Part shown: positions 23,005 through 32,107 of the stretch, piece by piece
How the letters are laid out: each line of letters opens with the position of its first letter
How positions within the stretch are numbered: the stretch's first letter is position 1
Assembly: GCA_036496265.1 (NCBI GenBank)
Contig: DASXLL010000397.1
Coordinates: 1-42,922, forward strand
Length of the DNA: 42,922 nucleotides
Source: CAYLLN01 sp036496265
GTDB lineage: Bacteria; Planctomycetota; Planctomycetia; Pirellulales; Pirellulaceae
Direction: 5' to 3'
Translations under genes and position numbers: made by a program
The notes under the pieces: model-generated
Databases searched by the model: none
Told to the model about the DNA's origin: nothing
The model's input: only the letters and a program-made list of their open reading frames with translations

Positions 23005-23977
23005 AGTACGCCTTGAAGTTGCTCGGCCGTGCGGCAAAACCATGGCCATTGCCGCCTTCAAACACACTGAATTCGGCCCACACGGGCATGTGGTCGCTGA
23101 CTCGCTGGGCTTGCTCGACGGTCAGATTGTATTGGCGAATAAAATCGAACACGCCGCCGCGCCCAGTGAACTCGGTCGTCGCCGTTTCGTGAAAGAGAAT
23201 ATTGTCGTATTGCGCATTGTGCAGCGTGTTGGTCGGTGTTTCACCATTGACGACCTTGACGAGACCCTTGAGCTTGCCGAGTTGCCGCATGCTGAGGGCT
23301 TTGGCATTGAAATCGCCGAGCATGATCACGTCGTCTTCGCCGCGGCGCACATCGTCGCGAACTTTGAAGAACACATCGTCGAGCACGTCCAGTTCTTGAT
23401 CGGTTTCGTCGGGATCGGTGTGTATCGTCACGAGCGAAAACGTGAACGCCTGCTCGGGCGAAGGGCCGCGAGCGCGGAACCAACCGACCAGCGGCTCGCG
23501 GTGCAGCAGATCGTCCGGATCATCGACGGTGTACAGCTGATTGCGGTCGATTTCGATCGTCTCGGTGTCGAAGACAAAAGCATATTGCTCCTTGCTGCTC
23601 GAGCGGCCGAGGCGGGGGCCGAGGGCGTAGTCGTACCGATGCCCATCGTTGTTTAATAACGAGATAAGCTGCGGCAGAATATCCTGGCTCACCGAGCGGA
23701 CCTCTTGAATCGCGATGAGGTCGAAATTTTTCAAGATCGCGACGATCGTTTGCATCGCGGCGGGATCGTTGAGCTTGGCCTCGCCGAAAACTTGAATGTT
23801 GAAGGTCGCCAGGCGGATCGTATCGTTGCCGCGCGTCGGTGGAGCGGAGTTACCGCCCATACCGGTCAAACTTGGCAACGAAATATTCGTCAGCCCATGC
23901 TCGTTCGCCTGCTCCACGGCATACCAGCCGCCCAGCACCGCCAAAGCGCCGACGATTAGCTTAAAAAGTCGTTTCAT
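23003..23977 (-). CDS. Endonuclease/exonuclease/phosphatase-family protein
   Basis: 324 residues from the ATG at 23977, preceded by AAGGAAG. A membrane anchor or signal (LIVGALAVLGGWYAVEQA) precedes the DNase I-like fold: ATFNIQVFG (about 55), IAIQEVR with the catalytic Glu (about 93), HTDPDE, LGDFNAKA and SDHMPVWAEF with the catalytic His. These are the conserved EEP motifs. The enzyme probably cleaves phosphodiesters outside the cytoplasm; DNA, RNA or lipid substrate cannot be told. The gene is intact: the transposon inserted exactly at its stop codon. Confidence 0.9.
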   Translation of the reverse strand: MKRLFKLIVGALAVLGGWYAVEQANEHGLTNISLPSLTGMGGNSAPPTRGNDTIRLATFNIQVFGEAKLNDPAAMQTIVAILKNFDLIAIQEVRSVSQDILPQLISLLNNDGHRYDYALGPRLGRSSSKEQYAFVFDTETIEIDRNQLYTVDDPDDLLHREPLVGWFRARGPSPEQAFTFSLVTIHTDPDETDQELDVLDDVFFKVRDDVRRGEDDVIMLGDFNAKALSMRQLGKLKGLVKVVNGETPTNTLHNAQYDNILFHETATTEFTGRGGVFDFIRQYNLTVEQAQRVSDHMPVWAEFSVFEGGNGHGFAARPSNFKAY

Positions 23978-24064
23978 GTGTGCTTCCTTGCACGTCGCGG
24001 GGCCGTAAGTTCGCAGCCACGAATTTGCGGCGATTAGCGCGCGGAGTATCCCGATTACAACCAA

Positions 24065-24320
24065 ATGCGGGGCGAAGAATATCGTGGGTTGGATTGCGGT
24101 TCTAGATCAATTCGGCCGACTGAAACGCAACCTCCCCAGAAAAACATGGGATTGAAGGAATCGCCAGAAGCGGATTTATCGCTCGCCATTTGCCGCCGCT
24201 GTTGATCGGTGCGCGGGACTGGTAAAATCCGGTGCGCTATCGCGTGATAGCATCGGCGAATGCCATTGGATCGCAAGATCAGTTCGATGTGTTTGCGTTC
24301 GTGTAAACGGGAGCGGAGTC
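24065..24320. other. Spacer, nothing recognised
   Basis: About 256 bases between divergent genes. They presumably contain both promoters, but I see no clear motif, repeat or small gene. Confidence 0.3.
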
Positions 24321-24785
24321 ATGGCGAGAGTGAGTCTTGTGCAAACCACCCAGGGGCCGCGGAATTTTTATAACGTGGATGGAACAGTAGGTCCTGGCGG
24401 CTTGAATCGTCGCGACGATGTTCTGCTTGTCCAGTATTTTTTGAATGCGGCGTTCGACAGCAGCGTCTTTAGCGATTCGCAGCCACCGGACGGTGATCTA
24501 GACATCGATGGCCGGCCTGGCCCAAAAACCTTCTCCGCTATCCTGCACTTTCAAACGGTGATGCGAAAGAAAGGACACGCTATCGCGACCGATGGTCGGG
24601 TCGATCCCCCAACGGGAGAAGAGATTCGCGGCTCCATATCCAATACACAATACACAATTATTTATTTGAATCTGGCCTATGCCTTCGATCGTCCGGACGA
24701 CTGGCCAGCCGTATCCGAAGCGAGCGACTGTCCTGCCGAACTCAAAACACTTCTTAAGGAGCCGAAGTTTGCTGGGGAAAAGTAG
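24321..24785 (+). CDS. Peptidoglycan-binding-like (PGBD) protein
   Basis: 154 residues with GGAG 9 bases before the ATG. The segment NRRDDVLLVQYFLNAAF, then LDIDGRPGPKTFSAILHFQ (about 35-80), matches the PG_binding_1 helical repeat, in which DGxxGPKT links two helices. No signal peptide is visible, which is unusual for cell-wall binding; the protein may be exported by another route or use the fold for something else. The N-terminal 30 residues and C-terminal 50 are not recognised. Confidence 0.65.
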   Translation: MARVSLVQTTQGPRNFYNVDGTVGPGGLNRRDDVLLVQYFLNAAFDSSVFSDSQPPDGDLDIDGRPGPKTFSAILHFQTVMRKKGHAIATDGRVDPPTGEEIRGSISNTQYTIIYLNLAYAFDRPDDWPAVSEASDCPAELKTLLKEPKFAGEK

Positions 24786-24816
24786 GCGGTGAAACGCTGT
24801 GCGAGTTGGCCCTAAG

Positions 24817-26118
24817 CTATCGACTTGCCCCTTCACTACTCGGCGGATGATCGAGAATATGGCCGATGGGCATGAGGTACATCTGGCGGCCGAGGTTTTC
24901 GTGGGACGAGTCGATGCAGACGGTGCGGCCGTCGCGTGTGGTGCGCGCGTGGATGTCGATGCGATGAATCGTGCCGACTTGGGCAGTATTTTTCAGCTTG
25001 GCGAGCGGGACGAACAGCCGCGTCGGCCGGTGATAGAGGACGATGTATTGATAGCCGGCGAGCGGATAGGTATCGAGCAGCAGCCACTGGCCGCCGGGGA
25101 GCACTGTGGGGTCGAAATTCACGTCGCCCACATCGGCCACGCGCTGCGGCTTACCCGAACCGTCGTCTGGAAAGATTGAAAAGTGGTGCCCTTCGAGAAT
25201 CGTCTTGTCGTCGAGCCATAAATGGTGGCTGGGCGAGTTGTAGAAAAAACGCACGTCCTGGCCATCAGCCGAGACCGACCAGCCGGTAGTTTGGACAGGC
25301 CGGTCCGCGTTTTTGAGGAAGGCGATGAATCGCGTGCCGGATGGATTCCAACCTTCGCGGAAGAAGTAGAGCGGCGTTTGCCCCTTGTACCCATCCGGAA
25401 AGGCGATTTCGGCCATTCTCTGAAGGCTGACCAGCAGCTCGACGCGGCCGGTGCTCAGGTCCATCTTCTCGACGCCGATCGTGGCCGGCGCGATTTCGGC
25501 TTCCAGCGGATCGCGAATGCCGACGTAGTTGGTTCCTCCGTGCTTCATGCGGGCGAAATCGTGCGTCAACGTGAAAGCCCCATCGCGCGAAACATCATAA
25601 ATCGGCCGCGGCAGCGTGCGGCGTGCGCCGCTATTGAAGTCATAGGCACGGCAAACGAAGGTTTTGCCGTCGTCGGCGCGGTCGTTCCACAGAATTTCGT
25701 TTGCATTGCCCCGCCAGGTCAGGCGGCAACCCTGCTGCCAATTCCAGGCCGTCGTCTCGCCGATCTTCGTCCACTTGTTGTTGTCCTGCAGGTCGATGTA
25801 GCCAATTTCTCCTCGGTCCGACGGCTTCACATCGCGATTCTGAAAATCAACCTTCATCGCCAGCGCATATCGCCCCGACTCATCGAATTGTTGACCGTCG
25901 AAAAACCAATAGCCGGTGTAGACGGGCCGGTCTTTGGTTCCTGAATTTGAAATGCGGATGAGTTCGGCGTATTGAAAGTTGTCGCCGTTAACGACATCTT
26001 GCCAGGTTTTGCAGGTTGAGTAGCCATTCGGGGCGGCTGGCTCGGCGCTGTCGGCATTGGCCGCGAAGTCGCAGTAAAGGATTGTAAAAATTATCAGCGT
26101 GCGAAGTTTGTTGCGCAT
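24817..26118 (-). CDS. Secreted protein, probable WD40/TolB-like beta-propeller
   Basis: 433 residues from the ATG at 26118. The signal peptide (LRTLIIFTILYCDFAANA) is followed by a Cys-containing start (YSTCKTWQDV). The body repeats short beta segments with DG turns (TLTHDFARMKHGG, SVSADGQDVRFFYNSP, VADVGDVNFDPTVLPGG), suggesting a propeller with blades related to TolB or oligogalacturonate-lyase-like proteins. HNxH/H-rich motifs such as SPSHHLWLDD could bind metal. Similar planctomycete proteins are unannotated. Function unknown; periplasmic location expected. Confidence 0.6.
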   Translation of the reverse strand: MRNKLRTLIIFTILYCDFAANADSAEPAAPNGYSTCKTWQDVVNGDNFQYAELIRISNSGTKDRPVYTGYWFFDGQQFDESGRYALAMKVDFQNRDVKPSDRGEIGYIDLQDNNKWTKIGETTAWNWQQGCRLTWRGNANEILWNDRADDGKTFVCRAYDFNSGARRTLPRPIYDVSRDGAFTLTHDFARMKHGGTNYVGIRDPLEAEIAPATIGVEKMDLSTGRVELLVSLQRMAEIAFPDGYKGQTPLYFFREGWNPSGTRFIAFLKNADRPVQTTGWSVSADGQDVRFFYNSPSHHLWLDDKTILEGHHFSIFPDDGSGKPQRVADVGDVNFDPTVLPGGQWLLLDTYPLAGYQYIVLYHRPTRLFVPLAKLKNTAQVGTIHRIDIHARTTRDGRTVCIDSSHENLGRQMYLMPIGHILDHPPSSEGASR

Positions 26119-26229
26119 GAAGCGGATTGTAAGCCGACAACGTGCTGAATTCAAAATCCAGGGCTTCGAGGCGCGGCCGGCCAGAGGCCCGCCACATGCG
26201 GGCAGATCACGCGCAGCGTGATGGCTGCA

Positions 26230-28062
26230 TTACCGCGCCGCCGCCAAACTCTCTTGCCTCCGCCGCTGCCGTGTGCGGTCGTTTTCCGTCAGCAGCATCT
26301 TGCGAAGCCGGATGGAATTCGGCGTGACCTCGACGAGCTCGTCGTCCTCGATGTATTCGAGGGCCGATTCGAGGGACATTTGGCGCGGCGGCTTGAGCAG
26401 GATGTTTTCGTCGCTGCCGCTGGCCCGCATGTTGGTGAGCTTCTTTTCCTTGGTCGGATTGACGGCCAGGTCGTTGTCGCGGGCGTTTTCGCCGACGACC
26501 ATGCCTTCATAAACTTCGTCGTTGTGCGTGACGAACATGTCGGCCCGCTCTTGCAGCGTGTTCAGGCTGAAGGCGTTGGCCTTGCCGGTGACCATCGAGA
26601 TATAGACGCCGTTGGGCCGCCGCGGCACCTCGCCCTGCATCGGCTTATAGCCGGCGTAACGATGGTGAATAACGGCGGTGCCTTGCGTAGAGTTGAGCAT
26701 CCTGGTGCGGATGCCGATGAGACCGCGCGCCGGGATGTTGAAGCGGGCGTGAGTGTATTCGCCGCGAACGTGCATCTCTTCCAGCTCGCCGCGACGAGCG
26801 CCAACAATCTCCATGACGCTGCCCAGCTTGTCGGAGGGAACTTCCACGACCAGCGTTTCGAAGGGCTCGTGCGTCTCGCCGTCGATCTCTTTGGTGATGA
26901 CGCGGGGCTTGCCGACGGATAGCTCGTAGCCCTCGCGGCGCATGTTTTCGATAAGCACGGAAAGGTGCAGCACGCCGCGGCCGGAGACCGCGAAGGCGTC
27001 ACTGTTTTCCACTTGCTTGACGCGGAGGGCGACGTTCCGCTCCAGTTCCTTGAAGAGTCGTTCACGAAGCTGGCGGTTGGTCACATATTTGCCGTCGCGT
27101 CCGGCGAACGGTGAGCTGTTGATCGTGAAGATCATTTCCAGCGTCGGCTCATCGACGTGCAAGCGCTCCAGCGGCCGATGATGCTCGCGGTGACAGATCG
27201 TGTCGCCAATTTCGACATCTTCGATGCCGACGATGGCGCACACGTCGCCGGCGGTCGCTTCGTTCACGGCGACGCGGCCGAGCTTGTCGAACGTGAAGAG
27301 TTGTGTGATGCGGGACTCGGTGACTTTGCCCTCCGCCTTCAGGCAGGCGATTGTCTGACCGACTTTGATGTTGCCGGACTTGATGCGGCCGATGGCGATG
27401 CGGCCTACGAACTCCGACCAGTCGAGCGTGGTGCAGAGCATTTGCAGCGGAGCATCGGGATCCACTTCAGGACCTGGAATGCTTTCCAAAACCATGTCGA
27501 GCAGGGGCTGGATCGAATCGGTCCGCACAGCCGGATCGGTCGTGGCATACCCATCGCGGCCGCTCGCAAACAGATATTTGAAATCTTCCAGGTGCTCATC
27601 CGCGTCAAGCTCCATGAGCAGGCCGAACGCTTCATCCAGCGTCGCGTGCGGCTGAGCATCCGGCCGGTCAATTTTGTTGATAACGACGATCGGCCGGAGG
27701 CCAGCTTCGAGGGCTTTGGAAAGCACGAATCTCGTTTGCGGCATCGGCCCTTCAGCCGCATCGACCAGGACGACGGCCCCATCAGCCATGCGGACGACGC
27801 GTTCGACCTCGCCGCCGAAATCAGCGTGGCCCGGCGTGTCGATGATGTTGATTTTCACGCCCTTGTAGGGCAGTGCGATGTTCTTGGCCAGGATCGTGAT
27901 GCCACGCTCCCGCTCTAGATCATTGCTGTCGAGCATGCAGTCGTGATCGAGCTCGCTGGCACGAAACTGCCCGCTTTGCTTAAGAATACAATCGACGAGC
28001 GACGTCTTGCCGTGATCGACGTGGGCGATGATGACGATATTGCGGATGTCGGTGCGGCGCAT
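26230..28062 (-). CDS. typA: Ribosome-associated GTPase TypA/BipA
   Basis: 610 residues, the normal length. G1 AHVDHGKTS (13-21), the switch region RERGITILAKN, G3 DTPGHADFGGEV and G4 NKIDRPDAQ are all present, followed by the EF-G-like domains III and V and the TypA-specific C-terminal domain (ARGLIGIRTRML, HNDEVYEGMVVGENARDNDLAVNPTKEK, ALEYIEDDELVEVTP). It binds the 70S ribosome and assists growth at low temperature and under stress. It is a single gene. Confidence 0.98.
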   Translation of the reverse strand: MRRTDIRNIVIIAHVDHGKTSLVDCILKQSGQFRASELDHDCMLDSNDLERERGITILAKNIALPYKGVKINIIDTPGHADFGGEVERVVRMADGAVVLVDAAEGPMPQTRFVLSKALEAGLRPIVVINKIDRPDAQPHATLDEAFGLLMELDADEHLEDFKYLFASGRDGYATTDPAVRTDSIQPLLDMVLESIPGPEVDPDAPLQMLCTTLDWSEFVGRIAIGRIKSGNIKVGQTIACLKAEGKVTESRITQLFTFDKLGRVAVNEATAGDVCAIVGIEDVEIGDTICHREHHRPLERLHVDEPTLEMIFTINSSPFAGRDGKYVTNRQLRERLFKELERNVALRVKQVENSDAFAVSGRGVLHLSVLIENMRREGYELSVGKPRVITKEIDGETHEPFETLVVEVPSDKLGSVMEIVGARRGELEEMHVRGEYTHARFNIPARGLIGIRTRMLNSTQGTAVIHHRYAGYKPMQGEVPRRPNGVYISMVTGKANAFSLNTLQERADMFVTHNDEVYEGMVVGENARDNDLAVNPTKEKKLTNMRASGSDENILLKPPRQMSLESALEYIEDDELVEVTPNSIRLRKMLLTENDRTRQRRRQESLAAAR

Positions 28063-28253
28063 GCGGAATCAGAGGTCAGAAATCGGAAGTCACAGATCAG
28101 AAAGTCGGAACTGCGGAGCATCAGCCGGCGAAATGACAGCCGGAAAACTGTAGCAGCTTACTCCGCAATCCCCATTCCGCTTATTCGATCGTAGGCGGGA
28201 TGCCCAAAATGGGGTAGGGGAGTTGACAGGCGGGACGGCAGAACTGCAGGCGT

Positions 28254-28601
28254 TCAGCTTGCACGGCGGACTCTTTTCTTAACGCGGCTGTCGCTTCCTG
28301 AGCCTCGCAACTTCCGATTTGCCAGCCACTTTCGAATCGAAATTGCACTCTCCTGAGATCGCTTGCCATCGAGAATGCCCACCATCGTTAAATCTTCATC
28401 GAGATCCGGCCAGTGCAGATAGGTTCCGTCCTCGAGGAATTCGACGTTTTTCCGCTCCTTTGATGTGCCGTGCAGCAGTCGCGGAAACCAATCCCACGGC
28501 ACCATGAGAATTCTGCCGTCATCCAAATGAACGGCGAATGAATGCTCCCGGCAAGTTATGGATCGAGCCCGCGGCCCTTTCTCACCGTTTGAAATAGGCA
28601 T
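28254..28601 (-). CDS. DUF2442 protein in the higBA operon
   Basis: 115 residues from the ATG at 28601, with GGAG at good spacing. FAVHLDDGRILMVPWDWFPRL and YLHWPDLDEDLTMVGIL are the two conserved blocks of DUF2442, a small domain often found with toxin-antitoxin genes or DUF4160. The C-terminal 40 residues are basic and extend beyond the domain. It starts 18 bp after higA and is surely cotranscribed. The role is unknown; an accessory antitoxin or DNA-binding role is possible. Confidence 0.85.
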   Translation of the reverse strand: MPISNGEKGPRARSITCREHSFAVHLDDGRILMVPWDWFPRLLHGTSKERKNVEFLEDGTYLHWPDLDEDLTMVGILDGKRSQESAISIRKWLANRKLRGSGSDSRVKKRVRRAS

Positions 28602-28619
28602 GCCATTTCTCCAAGAAAT

Positions 28620-28994
28620 TTACGAGAGTGGCTGAAGTCGTGAAATTGCAGCAGCCTTTTCGCTCCGCATCGCCTGCCATAAATCCCAATCTTGCTGCAG
28701 CCCTAGCCAGAAATCGGCCGACATGCCGACGACACGCGAAAGTCGCAAAGCCGTGTCGGGCGTCACGCCACGCTTGCCGCGAACAATCTCGTTCAGCCGG
28801 GGGAACGAAATTCCTAATCGCACCGCCAACGCGGACTGACTGATGTTCAGCGGCTTAATGAACTCTTCCAAGAGCATTTCGCCCGGATGAGTGGGTGGCC
28901 GTTTCGCCGGCAGCCGGCGGACCGTTGCGGCTGAACTTGGGCGCTTACTCGGCGGCTTATTAGTGGTAATCGACGATTTCGACTTCGCTTGCAT
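28620..28994 (-). CDS. higA: HigA-type antitoxin (XRE)
   Basis: About 124 residues. Two ATGs lie six bases apart (29000 and 28994); GGGAGG touches the first and is well spaced for the second, so 28994 is preferred. A basic, Ser/Pro-rich N-terminus of about 35 residues precedes PPTHPGEMLLEEFIKPLNIS, then LAVRLGISFPRLNEIVRGKRGVTPDTALRL, the HigA/VapI HTH, and DFWLGLQQDWDLW. It neutralises HigB and represses the operon. It overlaps higB by 35 bp, in the usual toxin-first order. Confidence 0.92.
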   Translation of the reverse strand: MQAKSKSSITTNKPPSKRPSSAATVRRLPAKRPPTHPGEMLLEEFIKPLNISQSALAVRLGISFPRLNEIVRGKRGVTPDTALRLSRVVGMSADFWLGLQQDWDLWQAMRSEKAAAISRLQPLS

Positions 28995-29253
28995 TTCCAT
29001 CCTCCCACCGAAAACAGATCCGCCACTGCTCGTTTATCCGAATGCTGTGCTGGCCTTGCCGCGTACCATGCAGACGCTGCAGCCGATTACCCGGTGGTAC
29101 ATTCAGCTCGGCAATGCTGACTGCCCGATTCAGCTGGTCCAGCTTTCGCCGCGCAATCGACCATAGCGACTTCGGACACGTCCGCAGCCCGGCGCGAGAA
29201 CTTACACCGTCAAAAACATCTTCCGTGCCGCGATCGCCAAATGACGTTATCAC
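28960..29253 (-). CDS. higB: HigB-type mRNA interferase toxin (RelE superfamily)
   Basis: 97 residues from the GTG at 29253, the start implied by the family N-terminus (VITSFGDRGTEDVFDG). The long open frame above it only covers the promoter. Conserved blocks are SLWSIARRKLDQLN, LNVPPGNRLQRLHG, RQGQHSIRINEQWRICFRW and VEIVDYH, all diagnostic for HigB. It cleaves mRNA on the ribosome. A TATAAT lies 22 bp upstream in a palindromic promoter. Confidence 0.93.
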   Translation of the reverse strand: MITSFGDRGTEDVFDGVSSRAGLRTCPKSLWSIARRKLDQLNRAVSIAELNVPPGNRLQRLHGTRQGQHSIRINEQWRICFRWEDGNASEVEIVDYH

Positions 29254-29259
29254 TGACCA

Positions 29260-29288
29260 CGTTATAACGGCATCTATTATAGGATGCC
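29260..29288 (-). promoter_or_regulatory. higBA promoter with overlapping operators
   Basis: On the minus strand a perfect -10 TATAAT (29281-29276) lies inside the inverted repeat GGCATC/GATGCC (29269-29274 and 29283-29288). CGTTATAACG (29260-29269), a perfect 10-bp palindrome, follows towards the start codon. This fits autorepression by HigA. The -35 is weak. Confidence 0.65.
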
Positions 29289-29305
29289 AGTCGCGAGAAG
29301 ACCAT

Positions 29306-30343
29306 TTAGCGGCCAATCACATCCAGCGGCCTTGCTCGCGTCGCCGCCGTCGGCGAGTCGCCCCGAACCGTCCCGCGGGCTTCGACGGTGGCCTGCGGAG
29401 CGCTGGCGAGGTCCGTTTGCACCGTAATCGTGTACCGGAAATCGCCCGGCTGCTCGGGAGCGGCGACGGTAACCGGAATGAAGTGGACCTTCTTCGACGC
29501 TTCCGGCGTCGTCTTGAATTGCAGGCCGTCGGCATCAGCCGCGACGCCCAGAATGTGGAACGGCTGCTTGCCGGTGATCACGAGTTGCTTGTTCGCGGTC
29601 TGCCCCGGCGCTAGTGTGCCGAACAACAGCGGCGATGGATTGATCGAGAGCGGCGGAATCACGCGGCCTTCAACGGGCAGCACGACGGCGGGCATCCGCT
29701 GGTCGTTGGTGACGAGTGTCAGTTGATCCTGCAAGATGCCCGATGGCGCATCGGTCTTCAGCCGCACGACCATTTTGTAAGTGATCGCACCCGGCTGACG
29801 GACCGGATCGCCCAGCTCGACTTCGAGGTTCGTGTTCAGGCTGCGGACATCGACAATTTGCCAATTGGAGCCGCCGCGATACGTGACGGTGACTGTTTGC
29901 TCGCCGCTTGTGCCTTGCTCGATATCTCCGAGGGCGGCGACGCCGGGCTGAAAATCGACGTCCGAGTGGATATAGCCGGCGATCGTGATCGGCACTTCGG
30001 CATAGAACGGTTTATCGATGACGACGGTCAGCGTCGAGTTTCGCTGGCCGACAAACGAGCGGGTGTTGAGCGTGGCAACGATCGAGCCTTTTTCCCAGGT
30101 CTTCAGCGTCGGCTTGGTGATCGTCGGCGTCGTGCAACCGCAACTCGTGCGGACATCCAAGATATGGATGTCTTCTTCATAGACATTTTGCAGCTCGAAG
30201 GCGAACTCCGCCTTGGCCCCGCGAGCGACGTGGCCAAAGTCGTGGTTGGTGACGGCAAACATTTTCTGCGCCCACTCTTTCGCCTGCGAAAATCCAGGCG
30301 CGAGCGCGACGACGCAAACCGCAATAGCCACGTTCCGGAGCAT
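29306..30343 (-). CDS. Secreted DUF1573 protein (ASH-like beta-sandwich repeats)
   Basis: 345 residues with a signal peptide (MLRNVAIAVCVVALAPGFSQA). DHDFG-like NHDFGHVARGAKAEFAFEL and SCGCTTPTITKPTLKTWEKG are the hallmark DUF1573 blocks (about 33-90). Two further Ig-like domains follow, the last with FGTLAPGQTANKQLVITGKQPFHI. The CGC pair may be redox-active or bind metal. The family is widespread in planctomycetes and Bacteroidetes, is exported, and has no established function. It is upstream of higB on the same strand but separated by the higB promoter. Confidence 0.88.
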   Translation of the reverse strand: MLRNVAIAVCVVALAPGFSQAKEWAQKMFAVTNHDFGHVARGAKAEFAFELQNVYEEDIHILDVRTSCGCTTPTITKPTLKTWEKGSIVATLNTRSFVGQRNSTLTVVIDKPFYAEVPITIAGYIHSDVDFQPGVAALGDIEQGTSGEQTVTVTYRGGSNWQIVDVRSLNTNLEVELGDPVRQPGAITYKMVVRLKTDAPSGILQDQLTLVTNDQRMPAVVLPVEGRVIPPLSINPSPLLFGTLAPGQTANKQLVITGKQPFHILGVAADADGLQFKTTPEASKKVHFIPVTVAAPEQPGDFRYTITVQTDLASAPQATVEARGTVRGDSPTAATRARPLDVIGR

Positions 30344-30575
30344 GATGTCTCCTGTGGCCGCCCCCCGGCGGCATCATTGATCGTAAGGCGGCAGTGCTAG
30401 CGGCGAAATCATGCCGCGGCCGATCAGCGCACGGTACGTTCGGCGTGCTCAAGCACGACAGCCCCTCCTAGGTTATTCGGCAACCGCCCGATGAGGCTAA
30501 AAGACTTTTCGGGATGTAGCGGGTTTGCCGGGAAAAACGCTAGCTATTAGCTGCTTACATGTCAGGCGATACCAA

Positions 30576-32048
30576 CTATTCCCCGGCCACCGGCATCTGC
30601 AGCAGCATGTCCGGCGTTTTCGCCGCGCCGAGAAAATACGTCGGAAATCGCCCGTCCCACTTTTGCAGCTTGTCGCGCTCGATTTCGAGTCGCTTAAGCA
30701 GGACATACATCTCGCTGTCCATCTTCGCCTTGTCGATCTCATAACCCTTGGCGTCAGCGACGAGCTTGATGCTGTCGGCTTCGGCTTGCTTGCTCATGAT
30801 CAGAGCTTTGGCCCGACCTTCGGCTTCGGCGAACACGGCCTTGTTGGTTTCCTCTTGAGCCATAAAGCCGGCGGTGGCGATCGCCTTTTCCTGCTCGGCA
30901 TTGAACACGCGGACCATCGTGTCCATGATCGACTTGTCCTTATAGATGAAACCACCCGTGATGCCGAGGTTCGTGATCGTCACACCGCGATCCTTGAAGA
31001 AGTCGCAAACGTCCTTCGTGGTTCGCAGAATATGCGGCGTAGCTTCCTGCCGCAGCTTCGTCATCGGCTGATCGGTCACTTCCAGGCCGAACGTCGCCTG
31101 CAGCTTGCCGCGAACTTCAGTATCGAGCACATCCTTCAACGAGCCGTTGGGATAGTTGTGCAAAAATCGCACGGCGTCGTCGCGCGAAGCAATCCGCGCC
31201 GTGCAGGTCCAGCCGGTAGAGAACTCGACCTGGTCCGAAGTCATCACCCAGATGGCTTCGTTTTTGTTCGACGTGCCGCTGTTCGGATCAGCCGTCCATT
31301 CACGCGTCACCGGCGACTTATCGACCTTCACCAAAATGGCCGCATTCTGCCACTTTCCATTCGGGCCCAGATATTCATAGCCCTTGGGAACCCACTGCTG
31401 CGGAATGCGAACTTGCTTCGTATAGACGAGGTTTTGCTTGAGGTATTCCTCGTTGTTCGTCGAGGTCTGCTTCTTCACGTCTTCGGTGAGCGGCAGCAAA
31501 AACGCCTCTTCGTTCGGACTGATCGTTTGCAGCTCGACCGGCTCAAACGGCCGCCAGCAGCCGGTTGTCAGGGGCAACATGGCCAGCGCCAAAACAAGCA
31601 TTGCTCCCTTCTCCCCGGTACTCCGGGGAGAAGGGCTGGGGATGAGGGGCTGCGCCGTACTCGCAGTGCAATCGCTTGCATTCAAGGCATTTAACGCATT
31701 ATCAAGACTTGTGAAGATACCATTGCTCCCTGCCAGAGGGCCGGGGTGAGGGTTAGCGCCTCGGCTCCTAACCCACTTCGACGCAGCCGCATTCAGCCAC
31801 GAACCGAGATCAATGAAAATGAGCTCCAAAGCGGCCAGCCCGACGACGACCGCGATCCCCAGACGGCGCAGCGAGCGCGTCTGGTGCATCTGTTCCATGC
31901 GAACCGTGTCGCCGCCGTCGCCATGTAGCTGCGCGAGCGCGGCTTCCATGACTTCTGGGCGCTCGGCTGAAGTCAGCCAAGCCTCGAACGCCAAACTCAG
32001 CCCCACAACCGTCATCAGCAAACCGAACTTCCAAAAAATGCCGTTCAT
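30576..32048 (-). CDS. SPFH/band 7 (prohibitin-like) protein with an in-frame repeat insertion
   Basis: 490 residues from the ATG at 32048, preceded by GGAGG. Residues 1-100 hold two membrane segments (FGLLMTVVGLSLAFEAWL and LGIAVVVGLAALELIFIDLG). Residues about 98-149 are encoded by a palindromic repeat (31603-31757). Then MLVLALAMLPLTTGC forms a complete lipoprotein signal with its own ATG at 31601 and GGGAG ribosome site, followed by the SPFH domain and the coiled-coil region KAVFAEAEGRAKALIMSKQAEA. Either one fused protein is made, or two: a small membrane protein and a 341-aa SPFH lipoprotein. The second reading fits family architecture, so the fusion may have been created by the repeat removing the first stop codon. 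Confidence 0.8.
   Translation of the reverse strand: MNGIFWKFGLLMTVVGLSLAFEAWLTSAERPEVMEAALAQLHGDGGDTVRMEQMHQTRSLRRLGIAVVVGLAALELIFIDLGSWLNAAASKWVRSRGANPHPGPLAGSNGIFTSLDNALNALNASDCTASTAQPLIPSPSPRSTGEKGAMLVLALAMLPLTTGCWRPFEPVELQTISPNEEAFLLPLTEDVKKQTSTNNEEYLKQNLVYTKQVRIPQQWVPKGYEYLGPNGKWQNAAILVKVDKSPVTREWTADPNSGTSNKNEAIWVMTSDQVEFSTGWTCTARIASRDDAVRFLHNYPNGSLKDVLDTEVRGKLQATFGLEVTDQPMTKLRQEATPHILRTTKDVCDFFKDRGVTITNLGITGGFIYKDKSIMDTMVRVFNAEQEKAIATAGFMAQEETNKAVFAEAEGRAKALIMSKQAEADSIKLVADAKGYEIDKAKMDSEMYVLLKRLEIERDKLQKWDGRFPTYFLGAAKTPDMLLQMPVAGE
31603..31757. repeat. Palindromic GC-rich repeat inserted in the SPFH reading frame
   Basis: Contains GCTCCCTTCTCCCCGGTACT, the inverted repeat CTTCTCCCCGG/CCGGGGAGAAG and GGGCTGGGGATGAGG, then about 60 bp of other sequence and a second GCTCCCTGCCAGAGGGCCGG block ending GGTGAGGG. 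The same family occurs in the spacer at 32966-33017 in the same orientation. It keeps the frame open through 51-52 codons. Confidence 0.75.
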
Positions 32049-32107
32049 CTTCAGACCTCCGATTGCCGCGGAGCCGATTCGTTTCATCTTGGCTAAGGAG
32101 AGGAGAG

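Noticed and set aside
27157..27918. 253-codon open frame on the plus strand
   Set aside because: Antisense to typA, no recognisable domain.
30525..31694. 389-codon open frame on the plus strand
   Set aside because: Antisense to the SPFH gene; composition typical of a complementary-strand shadow.
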